From contig NZ_AP027149.1 of NCBI RefSeq assembly GCF_027925445.1, positions 3,608,501-3,672,500 on the forward strand: 64,000 nucleotides of DNA, in the 5' to 3' direction. This document shows positions 52,393 through 62,780 of this stretch, piece by piece. Position numbers and translations under genes: made by a program. The notes beneath the pieces are model-generated. The model was not told the origin of the DNA, made no database searches, and worked only from the letters and a program-made list of their open reading frames with translations. Position 1 is the first letter of the stretch. Each line of letters opens with the position of its first letter. This DNA comes from Methylocystis bryophila. GTDB taxonomy: Bacteria > Pseudomonadota > Alphaproteobacteria > Rhizobiales > Beijerinckiaceae.

Positions 52393-53112
52393 ATGAGCGA
52401 GGTCGAACGCATCTTTCCGCTCCTCGCCGCGTCGCCCCTCTTTGGCGTGGCCGAGCCAGAGGCCCTGCGCGCCTGCGCCGCCGGCTTCCGACGCGTGGAC
52501 TTCGCCAAGAACGAGATGCTTTTCAGCCGCGGCGATCCCGCGGACCACATCTACATCGTTCTAGAGGGTCGGGTGCGGCTTTCGATCGGCACCGCGGAAG
52601 GTAAGGAGCTCAGCTTCCAGATCGCGGGGCCCGGCGACCTCTTCGGCGAGATCGGCGTGCTCGATGGCGAGACGCGCAGCGCCGAGGCGACCGCCGTGGA
52701 CGCAACCACCGCCTATCAATTAGAGAAGGCTGAATTTCAACGCCTGCGTCGAGAGCATTCGAGTCTTTCGGAGTCCGTGATCCGATTTCTCTGCCGTCGG
52801 TTGCGGACCGTGAGCGACAAGCTCGAGATCATCGTTCTCTATTCACTCGAGGCACGGCTCGCGCGCTTTCTGTTGAGCGCGCTGGAGGGACAGCCGGAGG
52901 CCGCCGGCCGTCGCATTCCTCTCGCGCTCGGCTATTCGCAGAGCGAGCTTGCGCAACTCCTCGGCGCGAGCCGGCCGAAACTCAACGCCGCATTGGGGAG
53001 CCTGGAGAAGGCCGGAGCCATCAAGCGCACCCAGGACCGCCTCTTCTGCGACCGCGCGCTGCTGACGAACATCGCCGAGAGCGAAGGGCCGCCGGCCGTC
53101 AGGAAACAGTGA
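52393..53112 (+). CDS. Crp/Fnr-family transcriptional regulator
   Basis: A 239-residue regulator. The cyclic-nucleotide-binding domain (about 10-125) has FSRGDPADHIYIVLEGRVRL and the phosphate-binding cassette FGEIGVLDGETRSAEATAVD, with Glu and Arg at the positions that bind cAMP in Crp. No N-terminal Cys cluster is present, so it is not an Fnr-type iron-sulfur sensor. The HTH is GYSQSELAQLLGASRPKLNA. With the adenylate cyclase 0.8 kb upstream, cAMP is a reasonable ligand (inference). Confidence 0.92.
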   Translation: MSEVERIFPLLAASPLFGVAEPEALRACAAGFRRVDFAKNEMLFSRGDPADHIYIVLEGRVRLSIGTAEGKELSFQIAGPGDLFGEIGVLDGETRSAEATAVDATTAYQLEKAEFQRLRREHSSLSESVIRFLCRRLRTVSDKLEIIVLYSLEARLARFLLSALEGQPEAAGRRIPLALGYSQSELAQLLGASRPKLNAALGSLEKAGAIKRTQDRLFCDRALLTNIAESEGPPAVRKQ

Positions 53113-53131
53113 ACAGGGGCGCGGGCCCGCC

Positions 53132-54136
53132 CTACCCTCTCGCGCCGAACGCCTCGCGCCAGCTCGGCAAAGCGCCGGCAATCTTCAGCGGCGTCGCCTC
53201 ATAGACCGCGCGCGCGATGGCGCGCGCCAGCGTGTCGGCGGCGATCATGCCGATCTCGGCGAGCTCGCGCGCGGTGGGCGGGCGCGGGTTGCGCTCGGTC
53301 GAAGCCGCGAAGATGAGATCGCCGTCGAGCGCCGCATGCGACGGACGCAGCGCATGCGCCATTCCGTCATGCGCCTGGATCGCGACGCGCTTCGCCTGCC
53401 CCTTGCTCATCGGCGCGTCGGTGGCGACGACCGCAATGTTGGTGTTGGCGAGCGCATCGGTCTTCAGGCGCATGGAAAGCGCCGTCTCGGGCGGCGGCGA
53501 CGGCCAGCCGAGGCCTCCATATTCAGCCTCGCGCTCGAAAGGCGCGGCCCAGAAATGCGGGCCGTCGCCAATGGTGGCCTGCCCCACGCTGTTGACGGCG
53601 ACGATCGCGCCAACGACATAGCCGCCAGAGGTCACCGCGCTGGCGGAGCCCAGCCCTCCTTTGAGATTGACGGTGGTGGCGCCGAGCCCCGCACCGACGG
53701 AGCCCAGCGCGAAGTCTCGCGCGGGGTTGCTCGCCGCAGCGAAGCCCAGATCCCAGTAGGGCGCGCGGCCGCTCCAATTCTTGTCGCCGCCGTTGAGCAG
53801 GTCAAACAGGATGGCGCCGGGGACGATGGGAACGCGCGCGTCGCCGATCGCGAAGCCCCGTCCGCTCGCACGCAACCGCTCGATGACGCCGCCCACCGCG
53901 TCGAGGCCGAAGGCCGAGCCGCCGGAAAGAACGAGCGCGTCGATCCGCTCCACGGTCATCTCCGGTTCGAGCAGGGCCGTGTCGCGCACGCCCGGCGCGC
54001 CGCCGTGAATGGCGATGGAGGCGACGGCCGGCGCATCGAAGATGACGGCGGTGACGCCGGAGGCCAGCGTCGCATCCTGCGCATGGCCGACGAGAACGCC
54101 CGGGACGTCGGTGATGAGATTGGCGGACGCGGCCAT
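53132..54136 (-). CDS. P1 family peptidase (S58, DmpA-like)
   Basis: A 334-residue N-terminal-nucleophile-type aminopeptidase. The start ANLITDVPGVLVGHAQDATL, ALVLSGGSAFGLDAVGGVIE, and the substrate-side NLKGGLGSASAVTSGGYVVG are characteristic of the S58 family; the segment ALANTNIAVVATDAPMSKGQ is where the precursor is expected to cleave to expose the Thr or Ser nucleophile. DmpA and BapA remove N-terminal D-Ala or beta-amino acids from short peptides. No signal peptide. It lies 11 bases after the serine hydrolase gene on the same strand. Confidence 0.92.
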   Translation of the reverse strand: MAASANLITDVPGVLVGHAQDATLASGVTAVIFDAPAVASIAIHGGAPGVRDTALLEPEMTVERIDALVLSGGSAFGLDAVGGVIERLRASGRGFAIGDARVPIVPGAILFDLLNGGDKNWSGRAPYWDLGFAAASNPARDFALGSVGAGLGATTVNLKGGLGSASAVTSGGYVVGAIVAVNSVGQATIGDGPHFWAAPFEREAEYGGLGWPSPPPETALSMRLKTDALANTNIAVVATDAPMSKGQAKRVAIQAHDGMAHALRPSHAALDGDLIFAASTERNPRPPTARELAEIGMIAADTLARAIARAVYEATPLKIAGALPSWREAFGARG

Positions 54137-54147
54137 GGCGGCGACTT

Positions 54148-55326
54148 TCAGCTTGAGTAACGCTTGTAGAGCGTCTCCTGCGCCTCGCTCGCCGCGGCCT
54201 CCGCCTGCTTCTCGGGAAAATTGGTCAGCACGACGACGCCGAGATCCTTGTCGCGATCGACGAGGATTTTCGCGAAATTCATCGAATTGGAGCCGTTGTG
54301 GGTCAGCACGGCCGTGGGCGTCCAGTCGAATTTCACGAGGCCCCAGCCGAGCGCATACTCGCCCTCTTGCGGCGTCCCGGGACGCGGGTTCGCCAGCTTG
54401 CCGGTGCTCACATGCGCGCGGTGAATGCGCTCCAGCGTCTCGGGCTTCACCAGCGCCGGTCCGCGCTTGCCGCCGCCCGCATTCCAGCCGGCCCAGCTCG
54501 CGAAATCGACGACGGACATATGCGCGGCGCCGGCGGGCCCGAGCGCAGGCGGCACATCGGCCGGCGCGGCCCAGGGAACGGGCGTGGCCGCGCCGTCGTC
54601 GCCGATCTGATAGCCGATCGGCGCGTCATATTTTCCGGTGGTCGCCTGCGGCCCGATCCCCGCCGTGCTCAGGCGCAGCGGCGTGAAGATCCGATTGATC
54701 ATCAGCTCTTCCCAGGAGACGCCGAGGGCGGTCTCGATCATCGCGCCGGCGATGACATAGCCGAGATTAGCGTAATGGAACTCCGCGCCCGGCTTCGTCG
54801 CCGGCGCGTGATTCTTCCACGCGTTCAGCAGGCGCAACCGCTGCGTCGGCAGGTCAGATTTGAAGGCGTCGCCGGTGAAATAGAGATTGAGGATCTCGTC
54901 CGTGTCGGAGGGAATTCCCCCCGTATGCGAGAGGAGCTGCTCCAGCGTCACAGCCGCGAGCTTGGGGTCAATGCCGGTGACTTTGGCGCCGAGCACGTCG
55001 CCAATCGTCGAGTCCCAGCGCAGCTTGCCCGCCTCCACCGCCATGCCGCCGAGCGTCGCGGTCATCGCCTTGGTGTCGGAGCCGAGGTGGAAGCGATCGT
55101 TGACCGTGACCTTCCTGTCGCTATTCAACAGGCGCGCGCCCACGGCGCTGGCCGCGACGATCTGGCCCTTGCGCACGATCGCGCCAGCGAGCGCCGGCAG
55201 CCCATGCTTGGCGCGCAGAGGCTCCAGCACGTCTTCGAGGCGCGGCGCCGGTTGCGTGCGCGCGAGAGCCGCGCCGGGCGAGGCCAGCGCGGCGAGCGAA
55301 AATTTGAGCCAGGAGCGTCGATTCAT
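54148..55326 (-). CDS. Serine hydrolase, beta-lactamase/class C family
   Basis: A 392-residue exported serine hydrolase. The N-terminus NRRSWLKFSLAALASPGAALA looks like a Tat or Sec signal peptide with a twin Arg. The catalytic motif is SDTK in FHLGSDTKAMTATLGGMA; the second motif YAN is in EFHYANLGYVIAGAM; a C-terminal HNGSNSMNF stands for the KTG-like His-x-Gly. Such proteins are esterases, D-aminopeptidases or beta-lactamase relatives. It is co-transcribed with the S58 peptidase, which may point to D-amino-acid peptide use. Confidence 0.9.
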   Translation of the reverse strand: MNRRSWLKFSLAALASPGAALARTQPAPRLEDVLEPLRAKHGLPALAGAIVRKGQIVAASAVGARLLNSDRKVTVNDRFHLGSDTKAMTATLGGMAVEAGKLRWDSTIGDVLGAKVTGIDPKLAAVTLEQLLSHTGGIPSDTDEILNLYFTGDAFKSDLPTQRLRLLNAWKNHAPATKPGAEFHYANLGYVIAGAMIETALGVSWEELMINRIFTPLRLSTAGIGPQATTGKYDAPIGYQIGDDGAATPVPWAAPADVPPALGPAGAAHMSVVDFASWAGWNAGGGKRGPALVKPETLERIHRAHVSTGKLANPRPGTPQEGEYALGWGLVKFDWTPTAVLTHNGSNSMNFAKILVDRDKDLGVVVLTNFPEKQAEAAASEAQETLYKRYSS

Positions 55327-55427
55327 ACGGCCCAGTCTAGGCCCTTAATCGTCTCCGCGAAAGCGGCGCCCCAGGCCTAAGCCGCATGCGCCTTCCCTCC
55401 TGGCGCTCGATCCCCCATATTGCGCGC

Positions 55428-58019
<2,592 letters not shown>

Positions 58020-58029
58020 GGACTCCGCC

Positions 58030-58695
58030 CTACCTCACGCTGATCGTATGAAACGGCTTCGCCTCTCGCTCATCGAAGAAGGCGGCGGAGAGCGTTCCGC
58101 CGTAGACGGCGCCGGTGTCGAGATCGCATCGGTTGGCCCTGATCTCGGGCGCGGGTCCGAGGCCCCGATACTGCACGGGCGTATGGCCGTGCACGACATA
58201 TTTGGGGAAGGCGCCGTCAAAATTGAGGAACTTGTCTCTGATCCAGAGCTTCACATGCTCTTCCTGCTCCTCGATCGGAAGGCCGGGAGCGAGGCCCGCG
58301 TGGACGAATATGCGCAAGGAATCCTCGTAGGAGGTGGGGAGAGACGCCATCCACGCTGAGTCCTTGCTGAACTCACCCAAATGATCATGATAGGACCGCA
58401 GCGTCTCGACGCCGCCATTGGCCAGAAATTGCGAGGCCTCAATGGGACCGCTGCGGCAGCTTGACATCATCTCCTCATGGTTGCCGCGCAGACAGACGGC
58501 TCCCGTCTCTTGCAGATGGCGCAATAGCCGCACGACCTCGCGAGAGGCCGGACCGCGGTCGACATAGTCGCCGAGAAAGACCAACCGCGGCGGCTGCGGC
58601 CATTTTTGTTCTTCAGCATAGTCGGCGACCTTGTTCAGCAGGCGCGTGAGCGTCTCATGCATCCCGTGGATATCGCCGATCGCGACCTTGATCAT
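58030..58695 (-). CDS. Serine/threonine protein phosphatase-like metallophosphoesterase
   Basis: A 221-residue PPP-type phosphatase with the three metal motifs GDIHGMHETL (residues 7-16), FLGDYVDRGPASREVV and LRGNHEEMM, followed by VHAGLAPGLPIEEQ and VHGHTPVQYRG. This is the compact bacterial form similar to PrpA/PrpE and phage lambda phosphatase, which acts on phosphoproteins or diadenosine tetraphosphate. Cytosolic. It converges with uvrB and is divergent from the deaminase gene by 106 bases. Confidence 0.92.
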   Translation of the reverse strand: MIKVAIGDIHGMHETLTRLLNKVADYAEEQKWPQPPRLVFLGDYVDRGPASREVVRLLRHLQETGAVCLRGNHEEMMSSCRSGPIEASQFLANGGVETLRSYHDHLGEFSKDSAWMASLPTSYEDSLRIFVHAGLAPGLPIEEQEEHVKLWIRDKFLNFDGAFPKYVVHGHTPVQYRGLGPAPEIRANRCDLDTGAVYGGTLSAAFFDEREAKPFHTISVR

Positions 58696-58801
58696 TGTCC
58701 CTCGCGCATTTCCGAGCGAAGATGTCCCCTGCGACGGCGTTTGGCAAACTTGGCGCCGAGCCGTAGCGAATCCTACCCACCGCGTTCAAGATGGAGATGA
58801 G

Positions 58802-59359
58802 ATGACACGCTGCAGTTGCAGCGCCTGCGCGCCCCCTGCTCGACGCGGCGCGCTCCGCGCTCTGTTGGGAGCAGTCCTCGCCGCGGCGTCCCGCCCAGCC
58901 TTCGCGCGCGCGACGCTCAAGCCGGCGCAGGCTCAGGACGAGCGCTTCATGCGCCTCGCCTTGGCCGAGGCGGCGCAAGGCGATTTCCCCTTCGGCGCGG
59001 TAATCGTGAAGAACGGACAGGCGCTGGCCTTGGGCCGCAACAGCGGCAAGCGACTCAACGATCCGACCGCGCATGGCGAGATGATGGCCATTCGCGCTTT
59101 CATCGCCGCCCATCCGGCCGAGGAGATGAAGGGCGCGACGATCTACACGACCGGCGAGTCCTGTCCCATGTGCATGGGCGCGATCCTCTGGTGCGGCTTC
59201 GGCCGCGTCGTCTATGGCGCGTCGATCGAGGAGCTTTCGAAGGTCATCGGCCAGATCATGATCGACGACAAGACAATCGCCGCCGCCGCGCCCTTCGCCA
59301 CCGTCGAGATCACCGGCGGCGTGCTGGCGAAGGAGGCGCTGGCGCTGTTTTCACGCTGA
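58802..59359 (+). CDS. Exported nucleoside/cytidine-type deaminase
   Basis: A 185-residue zinc deaminase of the CMP/dCMP and guanine deaminase superfamily. Zinc ligands are in DPTAHGEMMAIRAF (His-x-Glu) and ESCPMCMGAILWCGFGR (Cys-x-x-Cys). Unlike usual guanine or tRNA adenosine deaminases it begins with about 35 extra residues: a Cys-rich start CSCSACAPPARRG, then the hydrophobic ALRALLGAVLAAASRPAFA ending in a signal-peptidase-like AFARA, which reads as a Tat or Sec signal. A periplasmic location would be unusual. Start at ATG 58802 after GAGATGAG. Confidence 0.85.
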   Translation: MTRCSCSACAPPARRGALRALLGAVLAAASRPAFARATLKPAQAQDERFMRLALAEAAQGDFPFGAVIVKNGQALALGRNSGKRLNDPTAHGEMMAIRAFIAAHPAEEMKGATIYTTGESCPMCMGAILWCGFGRVVYGASIEELSKVIGQIMIDDKTIAAAAPFATVEITGGVLAKEALALFSR

Positions 59360-59368
59360 CGCGCGACT

Positions 59369-60589
59369 CTAAGCTTCCAGTCCCAGAAAACGCGCCGCGC
59401 CCTTGCCCGCGGCGACCCCGGTCGAGAAGGCCGCCTGCAGCAGATAGCCGCCGGTCGGCGCGTCGAAGTCCAGCATCTCGCCAGCGACGAATAGTCCAGG
59501 CCGGGCCTTGAGCATGAGGCTTTCATCCAGCGCCTCGAAGGCCACGCCGCCGGCGGTCGAGATCGCGCGCTCGAATCCGGCGACGCCGGCAATCGTCAAA
59601 GGCGCGGCCTTCACGCGGGCGGCGAGCGCCTGCGGCTCCGACGGCAGCCCCTCGGGTGAGGCTTCGCGCAGTAGCGCAATGTCGATCTTGCTCAGCGCAA
59701 GTGTTTTGCGCAGATGCGTCGCGAGCGACGCCTTGCCGCGCGGACGCGTGACCTTTTCGGCTAGCGCCTCGATGCTCTGATCCGGGCGCAAATCGATCGT
59801 CAGGATTGCGGTCGCCCCTCTGGCGAGACTCTCGCGCAGGGCGGAAGCGAGCGCATAGGCCGGGCCGCCTTCGAGGCCGCGGCGCGTCACGACGAGATCG
59901 CCGCGCGCGGCTTTCTCACCATGAGAGACGCGCAGCGACTTCAGCGGCTGGCCCTCGAAACTTGCCAGGAAATGCGGGCTCCAGGCGAGATGCAGCGCGC
60001 AATTGGCCGGCGCGAGCGGCGTCAGCGCCACGCCCGCCTCCGCGAAGGCGCGAGCCCAGCCGCCGTCCGCGCCCAGCCGCGGCCAGGAGGCGCCCCCGAG
60101 CGCGAAGACGGCGGCGTCCGGGGTGATGTCGAAAGCGGCGCCTGCAGCGTCGCGAAGAGACAGCGTCCGCCCCTCTCCTAGCCCCAAGAACTCATGACGC
60201 GGCTTGAAGACGACACCCTGCTGCGCGAGCCGCGCAAGCAGCCCGCGCAGTAGCGGCGAGGCCTTGAAGCTCTTGGGGAAGACCCGGCCGCTCGTGCCGA
60301 GAAAAGTCTCCTCGCCCAGTCCCGCGCACCATTCACGCAAGTCCTGCGGAGAGAAGGCGCGGATGAAGGGCTCCAGTCGCCTCGCCGCGGCGCCGTAGCG
60401 CGTGAGGAACAGATCGAGCGGCTCGCTATGCGTCAGATTGAGCCCGCCGCGCCCGGCCATCAGAAATTTGCGCGCGGGGCTCGGCATATGGTCAAAGACC
60501 TCGACGCGCGCGCCGGCGCGAGCCAAGGCCTCGGCCGCGACGAGGCCGGCAGGTCCGGCGCCGATTACGGCGCAATAGGGAGCGGCGAT
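59369..60589 (-). CDS. FAD-dependent oxidoreductase (HI0933-like, TIGR03862 type) with apparent non-canonical start
   Basis: About 406 residues if started at ATC 60589. The protein matches HI0933/TIGR03862 flavoproteins: MPSPARKFLMAGRGGLNLTH, EETFLGTSGRVFPKSFKASP, ALGGASWPRLGADGG and the C-terminal FVAGEMLDFDAPTGGYLLQA. The essential FAD-binding loop AVIGAGPAGLVAAEALA is upstream of the first ATG, GTG or TTG in frame (TTG 60526). AGAAGGA lies 7 bases before ATC 60589, which makes ATC, or the ACG at 60595, the likely initiator. The chain from TTG would lack the dinucleotide fold. Function of the family is not known. Confidence 0.78.
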   Translation of the reverse strand: MAAPYCAVIGAGPAGLVAAEALARAGARVEVFDHMPSPARKFLMAGRGGLNLTHSEPLDLFLTRYGAAARRLEPFIRAFSPQDLREWCAGLGEETFLGTSGRVFPKSFKASPLLRGLLARLAQQGVVFKPRHEFLGLGEGRTLSLRDAAGAAFDITPDAAVFALGGASWPRLGADGGWARAFAEAGVALTPLAPANCALHLAWSPHFLASFEGQPLKSLRVSHGEKAARGDLVVTRRGLEGGPAYALASALRESLARGATAILTIDLRPDQSIEALAEKVTRPRGKASLATHLRKTLALSKIDIALLREASPEGLPSEPQALAARVKAAPLTIAGVAGFERAISTAGGVAFEALDESLMLKARPGLFVAGEMLDFDAPTGGYLLQAAFSTGVAAGKGAARFLGLEA

Positions 60590-60618
60590 GGGCGTGTCCT
60601 TCTGAGAGACGGCTAGCT

Positions 60619-60644
60619 CCCTCTCTCCGCTTGCGGGGTCAGGG
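60619..60644. repeat. CCCTCTC-type hairpin repeat, imperfect copy
   Basis: CCCTCTCTCCGC then TTGCGGGGTCAGGG: the same unit as at 60735-60760 but with mismatches. Both sit in the gap 60590-60925, which has no supported gene. Confidence 0.6.
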
Positions 60645-60734
60645 GCGGGTCGAATTTCCGCGATGGTCCCGATTTCGGCTGAGATCCTTGCGATTGCAAG
60701 CCGAGTTGATTGAAAGCCAAGCCCCTCACCCTAA

Positions 60735-60760
60735 CCCTCTCCCCGCTTGCGGGGAGAGGG
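60735..60760. repeat. CCCTCTC-type hairpin repeat, perfect copy
   Basis: CCCTCTCCCCGC and GCGGGGAGAGGG are perfectly complementary 12-base arms around TT. The preceding CTCACCCTAACC is also typical of this dispersed proteobacterial element (from memory). It may act as a bidirectional transcription stop in the 336-base gap 60590-60925, which holds no supported gene. Confidence 0.7.
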
Positions 60761-60925
60761 ATCTCCCTCGGGTCCGGCGTCAATGACCCGCCGGCCTGCG
60801 AGCCTGGACCGCACAGGCGTAGCTCCGATAGAGTGTTCTTCGGCGGTCAGCAAGAAGCTGAAGCCTGAGTTGGCGCGCTCGCCTGAAGAGGGCGCCGCAA
60901 ATGTGACGTATGAGGAAAGTCCTGA

Positions 60926-61315
60926 ATGAAAATCCTGCTTATCGGCTCGGCCGCCTGCATTATTGCTCTCATCACCACGGCTTGGCTGATGACACTCGCC
61001 AAATGGTTTCCGATCAAAGCCGTCGATCGCTTCGTCATCGACTATAAGACCATGATCAGGGCGCATGTGGACTATGCGCTGATGGCGCTGTTCGGCGTCG
61101 GATTTTACGGTTCCGGGGTGGAGCTGCCCGTCATCGCTTGCTGGTGCGTGGCGATCGGCGGCTTCTCCAATCCGACGGTTTTCACCATCGCGTCCTTCGA
61201 CCCGAATTTCTGGAGCAAACCCTTGTGGCGGGTCTACACGGCCCTCAGCTTCGCCGTGTCGTCCGTCGGATTTGTCTGGATCGCATTCGCCCTCGCGATG
61301 CACGCGATGAAATAA
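60926..61315 (+). CDS. Hypothetical small membrane protein
   Basis: A 129-residue protein with four predicted transmembrane helices: residues 2-26 (LLIGSAACIIALITTAWLMT), about 48-66 (YALMALFGVGFYGSGVELPV), about 68-90 and about 103-127 (FAVSSVGFVWIAFALAMHAM). No known family recognised. GAGGAAAG lies 9 bases upstream of the ATG. It is stand-alone, upstream of the duplicated pdxA 5' fragment. Function unknown. Confidence 0.7.
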   Translation: MKILLIGSAACIIALITTAWLMTLAKWFPIKAVDRFVIDYKTMIRAHVDYALMALFGVGFYGSGVELPVIACWCVAIGGFSNPTVFTIASFDPNFWSKPLWRVYTALSFAVSSVGFVWIAFALAMHAMK

Positions 61316-61356
61316 GGGCTCTGCTCTTCGCAATCTTGGACGCCTATAATCGACAG

Positions 61357-61440
61357 ATGATCCCGCTTCCTCTCGCGCTCACGCAGGGCGACCCCTCCGG
61401 CATCGGTCCGGAGATCGCGCTGAATACTCGTTGCCCTTGA
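61357..61440 (+). pseudogene. Duplicated 5' fragment of pdxA
   Basis: The first 75 bases match pdxA from its ATG at 62781 almost base for base (encoding MIPLPLALTQGDPSGIGPEI, then AL), then diverge and hit a stop after NTRCP. Upstream, TATAAT (61345-61350) stands six bases before this ATG, exactly as before the real pdxA. The fragment marks the left edge of a roughly 1.3-kb insertion carrying the YjgN-like gene. It may still be transcribed and read as a 27-residue peptide. Confidence 0.85.
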
Positions 61441-61453
61441 TAAGGAGATTTTC

Positions 61454-62665
61454 GTGTCGGAAAGCGTCGCTGAGGAAAGTCTCGATTCAACCGGGCTCAA
61501 GGGGATCGCCGTTTCGGATGCAGATTTTGATTTTGCCGGAGTCACGGCCTTACAAGCGGCAGTCAGTATGGTTTCTTTGGGCGCTGGCCGCTTCGGGCTT
61601 ATCTCCAGCCTGCGCCGTCATTTGTGGTCCAACACCAAAATTCTTGGAGATTCACTCTCCTATGACGGCGATGCATGGCCGCTTGCGCTGCGACTCGGCC
61701 TCGGCCTTGCGCCACTGGCAGCGATTTTTTTCTCAGCCTATCGATTTGGGTCGATCCTAACAGGCGACATGGAAGCATATATGTATCTGCTGGTGGCCAT
61801 ATTGAGCCTCGCCTATTGGCGCGCGCTGCACTTTGCCAGTTGGCGGTACCGCTTAAACCACACTCTCTGGCGCGGTCACCGTTTTCGGGCCGGCGGGTCC
61901 GTCATTGCGTATTTCCTGCTCGCTTGCGCGTGGGGAGCCGCGAGCGCCGCATCGCTCGGCTTGTTTTGGCCGTCGACGCAAGTCGCGCTCGACCGATACA
62001 AACTGAAGCACACGCATCTCGGTTCGCGCAGCTTCCAATTCGTGGGCGAAGGCTCGGCCTTGTTGAGGCGAGGGTTCTTTCTGTTGCCTCTCTGGCTGTG
62101 GTCCAGGGTCTTGTTGTGTTTCTTCGGCGTGTCGATTTGGCTGTGCTACTCGGCCTATAACGAAGACATGAGCAGGTGGGAGCTAGATTTAGAGGACTCG
62201 CGGATGGGGAGCGCCGCCGATGCGGCAGGCCGTTGTGTGACGCTGTCAGCTCTAATGGTCGTCCTCCTGCTCCCCATTGCAGCCTTCGCCTATCCGAGGT
62301 TTGTCGCGCTCGTTTGGAAATGGCGGCTCGAGGGGATCCGATTTGGAAATGTTTACGTGACATCCAGCCTGACGTTATCATCACTGATGGGACTCTATTT
62401 CGCGTTCTATGGGATTATTGCTGCTATCGTGTCATTGGCGCTGCTCGCCTCGTCGGCGCTGAAAGGCGTCTGGTCAGGGGACGAGACGTTACAGCGCGTG
62501 ACGATATTCTACTTTTGCGCGATTCCCCTCGATGGCGTGTGGAATTGGATCTTCGCCGGCCGCTTTTGGGTGATCATCGTAGGCTCGCTCACCCTCCACA
62601 ATGCGTCGGAATTGATTATCAGCGACAGGACCCAGGCCGCATCGCAAACCGTGGCGCCTCTTTGA
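61454..62665 (+). CDS. DUF898 (YjgN-like) membrane protein
   Basis: A 403-residue polytopic membrane protein. The DUF898 words are HTLWRGHRFRAGGSVIAYFL, then LDRYKLKHTHLGSRSFQFVG, and WKWRLEGIRFGNVYV near the end, with six or more hydrophobic helices. YjgN has no known function. GTG start with AAGGAG six bases upstream. The gene lies inside the duplicated pdxA 5' region and has lower GC than its neighbours, suggesting it was inserted between the two copies. Confidence 0.82.
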   Translation: MSESVAEESLDSTGLKGIAVSDADFDFAGVTALQAAVSMVSLGAGRFGLISSLRRHLWSNTKILGDSLSYDGDAWPLALRLGLGLAPLAAIFFSAYRFGSILTGDMEAYMYLLVAILSLAYWRALHFASWRYRLNHTLWRGHRFRAGGSVIAYFLLACAWGAASAASLGLFWPSTQVALDRYKLKHTHLGSRSFQFVGEGSALLRRGFFLLPLWLWSRVLLCFFGVSIWLCYSAYNEDMSRWELDLEDSRMGSAADAAGRCVTLSALMVVLLLPIAAFAYPRFVALVWKWRLEGIRFGNVYVTSSLTLSSLMGLYFAFYGIIAAIVSLALLASSALKGVWSGDETLQRVTIFYFCAIPLDGVWNWIFAGRFWVIIVGSLTLHNASELIISDRTQAASQTVAPL

Positions 62666-62765
62666 GCGCCCGAAAAACCGCAAACGCAAAATGGTCGGCC
62701 TGGGGGACGTCGAAAGCGGCTCATATGACCGCGCCATCCGCCGCCCTGCCCGCGCCGCCGAGACT

Positions 62766-62774
62766 TGCTATAAT
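62766..62774 (+). promoter_or_regulatory. Extended -10 promoter of pdxA, probably leaderless
   Basis: TGCTATAAT (62766-62774) fits an extended -10 (TGN-TATAAT). The pdxA ATG begins only six bases later at 62781, so the transcript start should fall at or next to the start codon, giving a leaderless mRNA. No ribosome-binding site is visible. The same TATAAT-N6-ATG layout precedes the truncated copy at 61345. Confidence 0.6.
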
Positions 62775-62780
62775 CTCGCG

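Noticed and set aside
60731..61333. Leftward 200-codon frame opposite the small membrane gene
   Set aside because: It begins in a repeat and its composition is that of an antisense frame; the rightward frame encodes clear transmembrane helices.
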